From contig NZ_JABEKT010000002.1 of NCBI RefSeq assembly GCF_013283195.1, positions 930,001 to 994,000 of the forward strand: a stretch of DNA of 64,000 nt, written 5' to 3'. Of the stretch, positions 53,439 through 64,000 are shown piece after piece; the stretch's first letter is position 1; each line of letters starts with the position of its first letter. The translations under genes were made by a program, and so were the position numbers. Under the pieces are notes generated by a model. The model saw only the letters and a program-made list of their open reading frames with translations. It made no database searches and was not told where the DNA came from. Source of the stretch: Ensifer adhaerens (GTDB lineage Bacteria > Pseudomonadota > Alphaproteobacteria > Rhizobiales > Rhizobiaceae).

Positions 53439-54004
53439 GAGATCGCAGCCGACGCTAATAGCCGCCTGTCGAGGTCATGTCTGACTTTGGCAGGCGGTTT
53501 TTCTTGTCCGAAAGGGTGGCCCAGGCGCATGACCGCCGGTCGAAGCGATTGACCGCTTTCCGGGCGCGGGGCCGTTTGCATCGCATCCGCGCACGCGTCG
53601 ACGAGGCAGGCGGTTACGGGGCTGTACGGTGGCACTGCGGTCGGATGTCCCTCGGCGTCCACGGCGACCATGGTGAAATAGCAGGAATTCGTGTGCCGAC
53701 GCTCGCCGGTGCGGATGTTTTCGGCTTCGACGCGGATCCCGACTTCCATCGACGTCCGCCCGGCATGATTGATCGAGGCGAGAAAGGTCACGAGTTCGGC
53801 GACATGGATCGGCTGGCGAAAGACGACCTGGTCAACTGGCAGGGTCACTGCGTATTCCTGCGAATAGCGTGAGGCGCAGGAGAATGCGACGCGATCCAGG
53901 AGGTTCAAGAGTGCGCCGCCCTCGACTTTGCCGCTGAAATTGGCCATGTCGGGCGTCATCAAGACGGCCATTTCAAGCTCGCTGGTATCGTGTCCGGCTT
54001 CCAC
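53402..54004 (-). CDS. Acyl-CoA thioesterase, hotdog fold (copy 2, altered C-terminus)
   Basis: A 200-residue product whose first about 130 residues are nearly identical to copy 1 (44239-44733), with about seven substitutions. KVHGG has become KVEGG and TFRAS has become TFLAS. Beyond PYSPVTA the sequence departs entirely and runs on into an unrelated 70-residue tail that overlaps the end of the autotransporter gene by 37 bp on the opposite strand. The start is GTG 54004. It may be a decaying duplicate; activity is uncertain. Confidence 0.65.
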   Translation of the reverse strand: MEAGHDTSELEMAVLMTPDMANFSGKVEGGALLNLLDRVAFSCASRYSQEYAVTLPVDQVVFRQPIHVAELVTFLASINHAGRTSMEVGIRVEAENIRTGERRHTNSCYFTMVAVDAEGHPTAVPPYSPVTACLVDACADAMQTAPRPESGQSLRPAVMRLGHPFGQEKPPAKVRHDLDRRLLASAAISQNLRLRFALNV

Positions 54005-54019
54005 AGCAACTCCTCTGGA
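53610..54019. repeat. 410-bp direct repeat, copy B
   Basis: Matches 44339-44748 in the same orientation. Together the copies bracket the GAF-LytTR regulator and the autotransporter. Confidence 0.85.
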
Positions 54020-54515
54020 ATCATTGCAGCCCTCGTGGGCAGATGATAGCAAGCTTGTCGTCGGCCGATCAGTGAACAAGTCTGCATCGTCGATGATCGG
54101 ATCGCCCGGGATCGTGCCACATTCTCGGATGCCTCACCTCGAAGGCAGTCAGGAATGGGTATTTGGCAGTAGTGCGAGGCTGTCTTTTGCAGAGCCGGTC
54201 AAATACGCGATCTTGGAACGTTCTCGCAGGGCATTTCGATCGGGGCCTTCAATAGAGGTGCGCGCTGGTTGGTGTTCCTGAAAAGCCGGATGGCTGTTCG
54301 GCCCGCTTCACGCCGATTTCGTATTTGTACCTCGAATTCGCTATTCCGATTAGGTGCGGAGATGGCTGGCTGTTGTGCTAGTATAAAACCGTCCGCTTTC
54401 ACTCGACGCTGTGAAGGCAGCCAAATTCGGGAACAACCCCGTCCCGAGTATGTTGTTAAATAGAGTAGCGGTCGCGTCGCAAGTGCATGACTTCCGGCGG
54501 CCGCAGGAGGGTTAC
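54020..54515. other. Gene-free region upstream of prkA
   Basis: No credible gene. A TATAAA with an extended-type TGTGC upstream (about 54375-54388) could be a -10 element of the prkA promoter, but no matching -35 was found. AGGAGG at 54505-54510 is the prkA ribosome site. Confidence 0.45.
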
Positions 54516-56465
54516 ATGAGCGCCAGTGACGGTGATGTTTTCGACCTTTTTTCGAAAACTTACGCAAGTGGAGTGCAAGAGAGTTTAAGTTTACAGGAGT
54601 ATCTTCTCGCCTGTCGCGACGACAAGAGCATGTACGCCACTGCGCCAGAGCGCATGGTGGTCGCCATCGGCGAACCTCAATTGATAGACACGAGCGCGGA
54701 TGAGCGCCTCGGTCGGATCTTCGCTAACCGCACCATCAAGATCTACCCTTCCTTCTCGGACTTCTATGGAATGGAGGATACGATTGAGCGGATCGTCGGA
54801 TATTTTCGATATGCCGCTCAGGGCCTCGAGGAACGCAAGCAGATCCTTTACCTCTTGGGGCCGGTGGGTGGTGGCAAATCGTCGCTTGCCGAGCGTCTCA
54901 AGAAGCTGATGGAGCAGCAACCGATCTACACGTTGGCCATCGACGGTAAGATAAGCCCCGTCTTTGAATCCCCCCTTGGCTTGTTTAGCCGCGATCGCAT
55001 GGGAGAGTTGCTGGAAGACAAGTACGGAATTGCGAAGAGACGGCTCACCGACCTGGTATCGCCTTGGGCGGCCAAACGACTGGACGAAATCGGCGGCGAT
55101 ATTTCGAAGTTCAGCGTCGTGAAGCTCATGCCCTCGCGGCTGCGCCAAATCGCCATCGCCAAGACTGAGCCAGGCGACGAGAACAACCAGGACATATCCG
55201 CGCTCGTCGGCAAGGTCGATATCCGCCAGCTTGAGAATTTCAGCCAAGCCGATCCCGACGCCTACTCCTATAGCGGTGGGCTCAACAGGACCACGCAAGG
55301 GCTGCTCGAATTCGTCGAGATGTTTAAGGCGCCGATCAAGGTTCTGCATCCTTTGCTCACCGCCACGCAGGAAGGAAGCTACAATGGCACGGAGAACTTC
55401 GGCGCTTTTCCCTACCATGGTATCGTACTTGCCCATTCCAACGAGTCCGAATGGCTCCAATTCAAGCACAACAAGAACAATGAGGCATTTCTCGACCGGA
55501 TACTCGTCGTCAAGGTTCCCTATTGCCTGCGTGTCACGGAGGAACGGCTGATCTATGAAAAGCTGCTTCGCGAGAGCGAGTTGGCCGAAAACCCCTGCGC
55601 GCCCGAGGTGCTGGAGAACCTTAGCCGCTTCACGGTGGCGACACGCCTCGCGCTACACGAGAACTCGCCGTCCTATACGAAGATGCGGGTCTATGACGGC
55701 GAGAACCTGAAAGATACCGATCCCAAGGCGAAGTCCCTGCAGGAATATCGCGATGCCGCGGGCGTTGATGAGGGCATGACCGGCGTCAGCACCCGCTTTG
55801 CCTTCAAGGTGCTGTCGGAGACCTTCAACTACGACACCAAGGAAGTCGCGGCCGATCCGGTTCATCTGATGTACATCCTGGAACAGGCTATCCGGCGGGA
55901 GCAGTTTCCCAAGGAGACGGAAGCGAATTATCTCGATTTCATCCGGTCGGAACTCGCTGCCCGCTATGCCGAGTTCATCGGTCACGAGATCCAGAAGGCC
56001 TATCTCGAATCCTATAGTGAGTATGGTCAAAACCTGTTCGACCGCTATATCTCCTACGCGGATGCTTGGCTCGAAGATCAGGACTTCAAGGATCCCGATA
56101 CGGGTCAGATACTAAATCGCAACGTTCTCGATGGCGAGTTGTCGCAGATCGAGAAGCCCGCAGGGATTGCAAACCCTAAGGATTTCCGCAACGAAGTCGT
56201 AAAGTTCTCACTGCGTGCCCGCGCCAGGAACAACGGGCGCAACCCCGCCTGGACAAGTTACGAAAAGCTCCGGGAAGTGATCGAGAAGCGCATGTTCGGC
56301 CAAGTCGAGGATCTTTTGCCGGTCATCAGCTTCGGCTCGAAGAAGGATAGCGCGACCGAGAAGCAACACGCTGAATTCGTTGAACGCATGACCGAACGGG
56401 GCTACACCGAGCGCCAAGTCCGGCGGCTCGTTGACTGGTACATGCGGGTCAACAAGGCAGGTTGA
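54516..56465 (+). CDS. prkA: PrkA family serine/threonine protein kinase
   Basis: A 649-residue cytoplasmic AAA-type/kinase protein. Walker A is LGPVGGGKSS near residue 112, followed by the AAA PrkA domain, with a C-terminal kinase domain from about residue 410. FENPLGLFSR-like (FESPLGLFSRD) and GILDFVEMFK-like (GLLEFVEMFK) blocks match PrkA. It forms a conserved module with yeaH and spoVR (ycgB) that is induced in stationary phase and nitrogen starvation in enterobacteria. Start 54516 has a near-ideal GGAGG. The yeaH gene begins 25 nt later. Confidence 0.93.
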   Translation: MSASDGDVFDLFSKTYASGVQESLSLQEYLLACRDDKSMYATAPERMVVAIGEPQLIDTSADERLGRIFANRTIKIYPSFSDFYGMEDTIERIVGYFRYAAQGLEERKQILYLLGPVGGGKSSLAERLKKLMEQQPIYTLAIDGKISPVFESPLGLFSRDRMGELLEDKYGIAKRRLTDLVSPWAAKRLDEIGGDISKFSVVKLMPSRLRQIAIAKTEPGDENNQDISALVGKVDIRQLENFSQADPDAYSYSGGLNRTTQGLLEFVEMFKAPIKVLHPLLTATQEGSYNGTENFGAFPYHGIVLAHSNESEWLQFKHNKNNEAFLDRILVVKVPYCLRVTEERLIYEKLLRESELAENPCAPEVLENLSRFTVATRLALHENSPSYTKMRVYDGENLKDTDPKAKSLQEYRDAAGVDEGMTGVSTRFAFKVLSETFNYDTKEVAADPVHLMYILEQAIRREQFPKETEANYLDFIRSELAARYAEFIGHEIQKAYLESYSEYGQNLFDRYISYADAWLEDQDFKDPDTGQILNRNVLDGELSQIEKPAGIANPKDFRNEVVKFSLRARARNNGRNPAWTSYEKLREVIEKRMFGQVEDLLPVISFGSKKDSATEKQHAEFVERMTERGYTERQVRRLVDWYMRVNKAG

Positions 56466-56490
56466 CGATGTGCAAGCGGGGGATGGGCAG

Positions 56491-57813
56491 ATGCCAAACT
56501 TCATCGATCGCCGGCTTAACCCCAAGGACAGGAGTCTCGGCAATAGGCAGCGCTTTTTTAAGCGGGTCCGTGAGGAATTGAAGCGGACGATAAGGGATCA
56601 GATAAAGTCGGACAGGATCACCGATGTGGATGCCACTCACGGCGTTCCGATCCCGAAGCGTGGTGCGGACGAACCCAGCTTTCACCATTCGCGCGCCAGC
56701 GGTGAGCGGAACTATGTCCTGCCCGGAAACGAGACCTTTTCTCCGGGAGACCGACTTAGGAAACCGGAAACAGGCGGTGGTGGTGGTGGTGGGGCCGCCG
56801 GGCCCGGACGAGGCGAAAACACGGACGACTTTCTTTTCGTGCTGTCGCGCGAGGAAGTGCTCGATCTTTTCTTCGAAGATCTGGAGCTTCCGGATATGGT
56901 GAAGCTGAACCTGCGGGAAACCGTCAGCTACAAGTCCCATCGCGTCGGTTTCTCGACGGTGGGCACGCCTTGCAATATCAATGTCGGACGAACGATGCGC
57001 AACAGCTTTGGGCGGCGCATGGCCCTGCGCCGCCCAAGCGAGAGGGAATTTCAGGCACTTACGGAAGAGATCGCGACGCTGGAACGGGAGGAGGAGCCAT
57101 CCCTGCAGCAGCGCCGCAGGCTCTCGCACCTGCGCGACGAACTGGCAGTTGTCGAACGGCGGCGGCTGCGTATCGCCTATGTCGATCCCGTCGACGTGCG
57201 GTTCAACCGTTTCGAACGTCAGCCTTTGCCGAACGCGAGCGCGGTGATGTTCTGCCTTATGGACGTCTCTGCCTCGATGGGGGAGCGCGAGAAGGACCTT
57301 GCCAAGCGCTTCTTCGTTCTCTTGCACCTGTTTCTCAAGCGCCGTTACGAGCGGATCGATATCGTGTTCATCCGCCACGCGGATGAGGCGCGGGAAGTTG
57401 ACGAGGAGACGTTCTTTTTCAGCAAACAGAGCGGCGGCACGGTCGTTTCCACCGCGCTTGAGGAAATGCTGCGGATCATCGAGGACCGCTATCCCTCGAA
57501 CCTCTGGAACATTTATGCGGCCCAAGCCTCTGATGGCGACAATGCCAACGGCGACTCGGATCGGTGCGCCGAGCTTCTGCGGGAGAAGCTTATGCGTCTG
57601 TGTCAGTACTACGCCTATGTCGAGATCATCGACGAGCGCGAGAGCGAGATCTTCGGGTCGACGGACAACGGCACCTCACTCTGGCGAGCCTATCGCACGG
57701 TCGACAGCGTGGTGCCGAATTTCCAGATGACGCGTGTTGCAAGGCCCGCCGACATCTACCCCGTTTTCCGCAAACTTTTTGCCCGGCATCAACCCGTTCA
57801 ATTGCGCAGGTGA
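56491..57813 (+). CDS. yeaH: YeaH/YhbH family protein (DUF444, von Willebrand A-like)
   Basis: A 440-residue cytoplasmic protein. MPNFIDRRLNPKDRSLGNRQRFFKR is the family N-terminus (nt 56491-56565). A Gly-rich linker with eight consecutive glycine-type codons near residue 95 precedes a von Willebrand A domain whose metal-binding loop is MDVSASMG. Encoded between prkA and spoVR, as in the standard module. Role: unknown partner of PrkA. Confidence 0.92.
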   Translation: MPNFIDRRLNPKDRSLGNRQRFFKRVREELKRTIRDQIKSDRITDVDATHGVPIPKRGADEPSFHHSRASGERNYVLPGNETFSPGDRLRKPETGGGGGGGAAGPGRGENTDDFLFVLSREEVLDLFFEDLELPDMVKLNLRETVSYKSHRVGFSTVGTPCNINVGRTMRNSFGRRMALRRPSEREFQALTEEIATLEREEEPSLQQRRRLSHLRDELAVVERRRLRIAYVDPVDVRFNRFERQPLPNASAVMFCLMDVSASMGEREKDLAKRFFVLLHLFLKRRYERIDIVFIRHADEAREVDEETFFFSKQSGGTVVSTALEEMLRIIEDRYPSNLWNIYAAQASDGDNANGDSDRCAELLREKLMRLCQYYAYVEIIDERESEIFGSTDNGTSLWRAYRTVDSVVPNFQMTRVARPADIYPVFRKLFARHQPVQLRR

Positions 57814-57825
57814 GGGGACGACCGA

Positions 57826-59367
57826 ATGGCGAAACGGCCAGTCTCCAGCCTGCTGTTCGACGGTTCCGAATGGAATTTTGCGACGCTTTCGCGGGTCTAT
57901 GATGCGATAGACGCGATTGCGATCGATGAGATGGGATTGAACGTCTATCCGAACCAGATCGAGGTCATCTCTTCTGAACAGATGCTCGACGCTTATTCAT
58001 CCGTCGGCATGCCGTTGATGTATCAGCACTGGTCGTTTGGAAAGCGCTTCGTTTTCGAAAGCCAACTCTATCAAAAAGGCTATCGCGGGCTGGCCTATGA
58101 GCTCGTGATCAATTCCAATCCCTGCATAACCTATCTCATGGAAGAAAACACGATGCCGATGCAGGCGCTGGTCACCGCGCATGCCGCCTTCGGCCACAAT
58201 CACTTCTTCAAGAACAACTATCTGTTCCGCCAGTGGACGGATGCCAGCGGGATCCTCAGCTACATGGACTTCGCCAAGAAATACATCGCCAAATGCGAGG
58301 AACGGCATGGACTGAATGCGGTGGAGCAGGTTCTTGATTCGGCGCATGCCCTACAGGATCACGGCGTATTCCATTATCGCCGTCCGCCTCGGCTCTCTTC
58401 CGCAAAGGAGATGGAGCGGGCCCGCGAGCGACTGGAATACGAAGAGCAGACTTACAGCGATTTATGGCGGACGCTGCCGATGGCCGGCGGGAGTTCGGGC
58501 ACCGAGGAGGCGGAGCGCGAGGCTTTGGAGCGGACGAAAGTGCTTAATCTTCCCGAGGAGAACCTGCTCTACTTCCTGGAAAAGCATAGTCTGATCCTTG
58601 AGCCTTGGCAGCGAGAGATCTTGAGAATTGTTCGCGTTGTCGCGCAATATTTCTACCCGCAAATTCAGACCAAAGTGATGAACGAGGGATGTGCAACTTT
58701 CGTCCACTATTCTATCATCAATAGACTGTTCGATCAGGGGCAGATCAGCGAAGGCGCAATGTTGGAGCTGCTCTCAAGCCACGCCAACGTTGTTTTTCAA
58801 CCGAGCTTCGACGACACGCGCTTTTCGGGCATCAACCCCTACGCGCTGGGCTTTGCGATGATGCAGGATATCAAACGCATCTGCACCGAGCCGACGCAGG
58901 AGGATCGGGATTGGTTTCCCGGGATATCCGGCAACGGCAATTGGATGGGCACGCTGATCGACGCTTGGGAGAACCACCGCGACGAGTCCTTCATTCTGCA
59001 ATATCTGAGCCCGGCGCTGATCCGCAAATTCCGTCTGTTTCGGCTCTCTGACCACGCGACCAACAAATTTTGCGAAGTCACTTCGATCCATAACGAGCAG
59101 GGCTACGCTGCTGTGCGTGCCGCGCTTGCAGGGAATTACGACCTGGCGGCCAATAGGCCGGACATACAGGTGGTGGATGTCGATCTGCTGGGGGATCGCC
59201 AGCTTAGGTTGAAGCACGTGATTAAGAACGGCATTCTGTTGGAGGAAAATAATCGAGGTGCGACTCTTGCGCATATAAGCCGGCTTTGGGGATATGAAGT
59301 GAGCCTGGCAGGTATCGATGTGTCGACTGGCAAAGTCCTCTATGAATGCTCCTCCACACAAGCGTGA
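57826..59367 (+). CDS. SpoVR family protein (YcgB type)
   Basis: A 513-residue cytoplasmic protein. YPNQIEVISSEQMLDAYSSVGMPLMYQHWSFGKRF near the N-terminus (nt 57940-58045), HAAFGHNHFFKNNYLF, and YPQIQTKVMNEGCATFVHY are diagnostic. It is the third gene of the prkA-yeaH-spoVR module, 12 nt after yeaH. Its biochemical activity is not established. Confidence 0.93.
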   Translation: MAKRPVSSLLFDGSEWNFATLSRVYDAIDAIAIDEMGLNVYPNQIEVISSEQMLDAYSSVGMPLMYQHWSFGKRFVFESQLYQKGYRGLAYELVINSNPCITYLMEENTMPMQALVTAHAAFGHNHFFKNNYLFRQWTDASGILSYMDFAKKYIAKCEERHGLNAVEQVLDSAHALQDHGVFHYRRPPRLSSAKEMERARERLEYEEQTYSDLWRTLPMAGGSSGTEEAEREALERTKVLNLPEENLLYFLEKHSLILEPWQREILRIVRVVAQYFYPQIQTKVMNEGCATFVHYSIINRLFDQGQISEGAMLELLSSHANVVFQPSFDDTRFSGINPYALGFAMMQDIKRICTEPTQEDRDWFPGISGNGNWMGTLIDAWENHRDESFILQYLSPALIRKFRLFRLSDHATNKFCEVTSIHNEQGYAAVRAALAGNYDLAANRPDIQVVDVDLLGDRQLRLKHVIKNGILLEENNRGATLAHISRLWGYEVSLAGIDVSTGKVLYECSSTQA

Positions 59368-59537
59368 CCGCAAGCGAGCGGCTCTGTTGCCAGATCTTGA
59401 GGCGGCATCAACTGTCAACATAGTAGATGCGATCCTTCCTTGGGCGTCAAGGACACTGGTCAAGCGCGACCGTCGGATTGGCCGCTATCGCCGCGATGGC
59501 GATCAGGTGTTGTTCGTTGGCTGGCTTGGCCTGGAAG

Positions 59538-60425
59538 TTATGCTCCGAGCTTCGTGCGCTCCGCAAGCCGCCATGCCCTGGGTGTCATTCCGGTCTGGCG
59601 CAGGAAGAAGCGGGAGAAATAGGCGGGATCGGCAAAGCCCAACCTGAAGCCGATTTCCTGGACGCTGCCGCGGGTGAAAACGAGCTCACGCCGTGCTTCG
59701 TCCGTCAGCTTGCGCGTGATGATTTCGTGCGCGCTCTGGCCGGTGACGCTGCGGGCGATGCGATTGAGATGTGTTGGCGAGAGACCAAGTTCGCGGGCAT
59801 AAAACGCCGCCGGCTTGTGGGCGCGATGGTGTTGCTGGACGAGGCCGAGGAAGTGTTCGACGCGCCGTTCGTCTTGCGTGTCGGCGGCATCGTCCTTGGC
59901 GGGATGCGCTTCGTCGAGGCGGGCGCTTAGCGTCAACGCCGACGTCAGGTAGGCGTCGAGCAGGTCGGTGCGATGGCTGCGGTTGGCCTCCCATTCCGCC
60001 CCCAGCCGGGCGAGCGTCAACGCCACATAACGGCCGTCCTCACTGGTATCGAGGCGGGTTGCGCGCGGTGCCGCCATCCAGGCTCCAAGGCGGCTGCGTT
60101 CGCCGGGTGATACCCTCAGATGCGAGGCGAGAACGGTGAAGACGAATCCGTCTATATCCCGGGAGAAACGGAACCCATGGCTGGTTGCCGGCGGCACGGT
60201 AATCATCACCGGCGGGCGAATGGCGTGCACCGTGTCGCCGAAGATCGCATCTCCCGATCCGTCGCCAATGTACAAGATCTGAAAGAAACTCTCATGGCGA
60301 TGCAACCCGATCTCCCAATGGTGCAAGCTGCTGCGCGACGGAATCGTTTCGCAATGCAGCCAGAAATCTGGCCGTTCTCGCGCTTCTTCGCCATAAAGCT
60401 CGTAGGTCGGGACCGGTCGTTTCAT
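59538..60425 (-). CDS. pobR: AraC-family regulator of 4-hydroxybenzoate hydroxylase
   Basis: A 295-residue regulator with an N-terminal cupin-type sensor (HHWEIGLHRHESFFQILYIGDG) and a C-terminal AraC double helix-turn-helix (LGLSPTHLNRIARSVTGQSAHEII, IGFRLGFADPAYFSRFF). It is divergent from pobA, and PobR proteins of this type activate pobA with 4-hydroxybenzoate. ATG 60425 is preferred; ATG 60434 is an alternative. Confidence 0.87.
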   Translation of the reverse strand: MKRPVPTYELYGEEARERPDFWLHCETIPSRSSLHHWEIGLHRHESFFQILYIGDGSGDAIFGDTVHAIRPPVMITVPPATSHGFRFSRDIDGFVFTVLASHLRVSPGERSRLGAWMAAPRATRLDTSEDGRYVALTLARLGAEWEANRSHRTDLLDAYLTSALTLSARLDEAHPAKDDAADTQDERRVEHFLGLVQQHHRAHKPAAFYARELGLSPTHLNRIARSVTGQSAHEIITRKLTDEARRELVFTRGSVQEIGFRLGFADPAYFSRFFLRQTGMTPRAWRLAERTKLGA

Positions 60426-60455
60426 CGCTTGCATCCATCGACGATGTTCGATTAG

Positions 60456-62236
<1,781 letters not shown>

Positions 62237-62428
62237 GGCGGATGGCGTTTCTGCTCTGGAGTTCTGTGTCGTCGCATTCTTGCGTTTGAGGAAGCATTGT
62301 AAAGCGGTGTTTTGCGGTCGGCGTCTCCGCGTGTTGCGGACCACGTACACCTTTTTGCCTATCTTGTTCGGCACCCACCTCGGGCTTATGATTGCACGTC
62401 TTCGTTGAAGCAGGCGGGCGGTGCGTCC
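62237..62428. other. Divergent intergenic region
   Basis: About 190 bp between the acetyltransferase and the unknown gene at 62429. It must hold both promoters; no clear elements were assigned. Confidence 0.4.
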
Positions 62429-63304
62429 ATGAATGTCATCTCTGCCGTCACCCGCAGCCTTGGAAGAGGCCTGGCGGAACGGGTCGGTCGCAGCTTTGGC
62501 AGTTTTGTCGAGCGTGCGGTGAAGGCCGCGCCTACGGCCATCGTCGATGCGGGTACGGACGGCTCCGTCGTTTTCGGCCGAGGGCTTGGTCGTGATGCCG
62601 ATGATTTGCGCACCGCATTCGTCTGGGCGGCAGAGGAGGCCGCGACAGCCCTCGAAACCCGGCAGGAGGCACTGCCGCGTCTGATCGAGGACGAGCGGCT
62701 GGATGGTTCGGCCGCAGAGCCGGGCTCGCTCTTTGACGAATTCACGGCAATTGTCGCCCTCCTCGCCCTGTCTCAGGCGATCGGTCTCGATGGCATACCG
62801 GTGCTCGCGCGGCCGGCGATGGAAGGGGCCGATGGACAGACCGCGGCGCCGCTGTTCGATTTTACCAATCTGAAGGCGTTGCAGGCGCTTGCGCCTGATG
62901 GAGCGCAAGGCGGGACGCTCATCCGCGAAGCGCTTTCGCGCAGCCGAATGGTGCGCTTAGTCACGGACATCGAGGCTGCCGCCATCGGCGCCTTCGATCT
63001 TTTTGCCGCTTCGTTGGAAACGCGATTGCTGGCATTTTCGTTTGGCGGGGGCGCTGCTGCTGCGAGCACGGCACAAATCCAGTTCCGGCTGGAGACAAAC
63101 ATCGACAGGCTCATTGTCGACCGGTTCTTCCAATCGCGCTATGCGCCCCGTCAGTTCGGGGAATCCAAGATTATCGTCGGCCCGCTGAAAGCCGGTATCT
63201 ATTGTTTCCAGACCTTGAGCATGGGAACGCCACCGCCGGAGATCGATCCCGCAGTGCATAGTGTCTCGCGCCAAAATGCCAAGGGCCACACCGTCAACTT
63301 CTAG
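62429..63304 (+). CDS. Hypothetical protein, Ala-rich soluble
   Basis: A 291-residue protein without signal peptide or membrane segment. Coding character is good throughout. It has a helix-rich N-terminal half and a more beta-rich C-terminal part (FGESKIIVGPLKAGIYCFQTLSMG). No family recognised. It is divergent from the acetyltransferase and followed by a small gene. Confidence 0.72.
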   Translation: MNVISAVTRSLGRGLAERVGRSFGSFVERAVKAAPTAIVDAGTDGSVVFGRGLGRDADDLRTAFVWAAEEAATALETRQEALPRLIEDERLDGSAAEPGSLFDEFTAIVALLALSQAIGLDGIPVLARPAMEGADGQTAAPLFDFTNLKALQALAPDGAQGGTLIREALSRSRMVRLVTDIEAAAIGAFDLFAASLETRLLAFSFGGGAAAASTAQIQFRLETNIDRLIVDRFFQSRYAPRQFGESKIIVGPLKAGIYCFQTLSMGTPPPEIDPAVHSVSRQNAKGHTVNF

Positions 63305-63350
63305 GGGCAGGCGATGGAAGGTTGGCGATCTCTAGCAATGGTGGGAATGG

Positions 63351-63560
63351 GTGACGCCGCTCTTGCATCGTATGGGGCCACTGTCGAATGCGGTCGAGTA
63401 TGCCGGCATGATTGCCACCGCCGGCTGGGCGGCGATTTCCCACTGCGGCTTCCTGCTTTTTCCGCCGCCGAAGTATCGGGAAACGGATGACAATGGCCAG
63501 GATCGACCCGAGGCTCGCCAAGCAAACCGGCGCGTCGAAGTCATCTTCTCAAAGCCATGA
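63351..63560 (+). CDS. Candidate 69-residue small membrane protein
   Basis: GTG 63351 is preceded by a GGGAATGG. The product has one hydrophobic stretch (AGMIATAGWAAISHCGFLLF) and a polar C-terminal tail rich in Asp, Gln and Arg. No family recognised; it might be a chance frame. Confidence 0.35.
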   Translation: MTPLLHRMGPLSNAVEYAGMIATAGWAAISHCGFLLFPPPKYRETDDNGQDRPEARQANRRVEVIFSKP

Positions 63561-63589
63561 CGAAGCTGACGATCACATGTTTGCCTCGG

Positions 63590-64000
63590 TCAACCTTTGG
63601 CTGACGTTTCCCGAGCTGCCTCGCGGATGGTCTGCATGAGGATGGCGAGCGGTAACGATGGCACGGAGTCGGCACGCATCGTCAAGCCGACCGGGCCTTT
63701 GGTTTCGCTCGTGTCGATCGGCAAGACCGCTAGCGTGCCATCTTCGATATCGCTGGCGACCACACCGGCCGAAATGATCCAGATCGCATCGCTGGTGCGC
63801 ACGAAGGCGCGGCCGAACGCATCGGACACGGTTTCGATCTGGTTGGGCAGGCCCGGTATGCCGTTGGCGATCAGAAATTGGTCGACGAAGGGGCGAATGA
63901 TCGAGGCGCGTGTCGGCATCAGCACCGGGTAGTCGCCGAGATGTGCGAAGGCCGATTGCTTTCGGGCAAGCAAGGGATGCCCGGCGCGGACGGCAAAGAC
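63590..64000 (-). CDS. pcaQ: LysR-family regulator, PcaQ-like (N-terminal part beyond the window)
   Basis: The visible 136 residues are the C-terminal part of a LysR effector domain: FAVRAGHPLLARKQSAFAHLGDYPVLMPTRASIIRP is at the right edge and DAIWIISAGVVASDIEDG lies inside. The YPVLMPT and FLIANGIP-like segments resemble PcaQ, the activator of the protocatechuate genes (pcaDCHGB), and pobA/pcaIJF in the same window support this. The DNA-binding half is outside the window, so the assignment is provisional. Confidence 0.68.
   Translation of the reverse strand, partial: VFAVRAGHPLLARKQSAFAHLGDYPVLMPTRASIIRPFVDQFLIANGIPGLPNQIETVSDAFGRAFVRTSDAIWIISAGVVASDIEDGTLAVLPIDTSETKGPVGLTMRADSVPSLPLAILMQTIREAARETSAKG

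Noticed and set aside
54360-54390. Sigma-54-type promoter (GG-N10-GC) upstream of prkA
   Set aside because: Only a partial match (TGGCTGGCTGTTGTGC); not convincing.
59345-59647. About 100-codon frame overlapping the end of spoVR and of pobR
   Set aside because: Arg-rich, no ribosome site, overlaps two secure genes; not recognised.

Overview
The window is about 62-64% G+C, densely coded, and reads as a large secondary replicon (megaplasmid or chromid) of a Rhizobiaceae member such as Ensifer/Sinorhizobium or Rhizobium. This is inferred from the RepA/RepB partition pair, the many ABC importers for sugars, peptides, nucleosides and amino acids, the split pca/pob aromatic catabolism genes and the rhizobial-style gene families. 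No rRNA, tRNA, CRISPR array, intact insertion sequence or prophage was seen.

Layout. 1-6110: tail of a probable regulator, then a purine-nucleoside-type importer (BMP-family binding protein, double ATPase, two permeases) and a nucleoside hydrolase. 6115-6935: long gene-free stretch. 6936-14421: dipeptide-type importer (two permeases, fused double ATPase, binding protein) with a beta-lactamase-fold serine hydrolase and an M20 amidohydrolase. 14693-20270: repA, repB and a large FtsK-type translocase, with no repC in the window. 20525-27919: LacI-type regulator, amino-acid binding protein, unusually long permease, short-chain dehydrogenase and a three-domain enzyme (hydroxylysine-kinase-like, M23 fold, phospholyase-type class III aminotransferase fold). 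28024-37200: sugar ABC importer, GH63-like hydrolase, a second LacI paralogue and a GH42 beta-galactosidase. 37246-38876: SRPBCC/ArsR pair and a small membrane protein. 38974-42836: pcaIJF with its divergent regulator pcaR. 42911-44733: sulfite-oxidase-like protein, small ORFs, acyl-CoA thioesterase. 45389-53438: GAF-LytTR regulator and a 2307-residue autotransporter, bracketed by two copies of the thioesterase gene. 54516-59367: prkA-yeaH-spoVR stress module. 59538-64000: pobR/pobA, an acetyltransferase, an unknown protein and the C-terminal part of a PcaQ-like regulator at the right edge.

The most interesting part is 20.5-37.2 kb. Two neighbouring operons each encode a paralogous LacI-type regulator, and each promoter carries two AAACGTTT-centred operators 21 bp apart; a third, perfect 16-bp copy precedes the GH42 gene. 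The first operon encodes a kinase/phospholyase fusion whose two ends resemble animal hydroxylysine kinase and phosphohydroxylysine/phosphoethanolamine phospholyase. The second encodes glycoside uptake and hydrolysis. A working hypothesis is a co-regulated pathway that deglycosylates a glycoside of a hydroxylated amino compound, then phosphorylates the aglycone and eliminates phosphate and ammonia.

Other notable points are a RepAB pair followed directly by a translocase with no visible N-terminal membrane segments, a probable LytTR binding site before the autotransporter, and an indel-free 410-bp direct duplication flanking the autotransporter locus.
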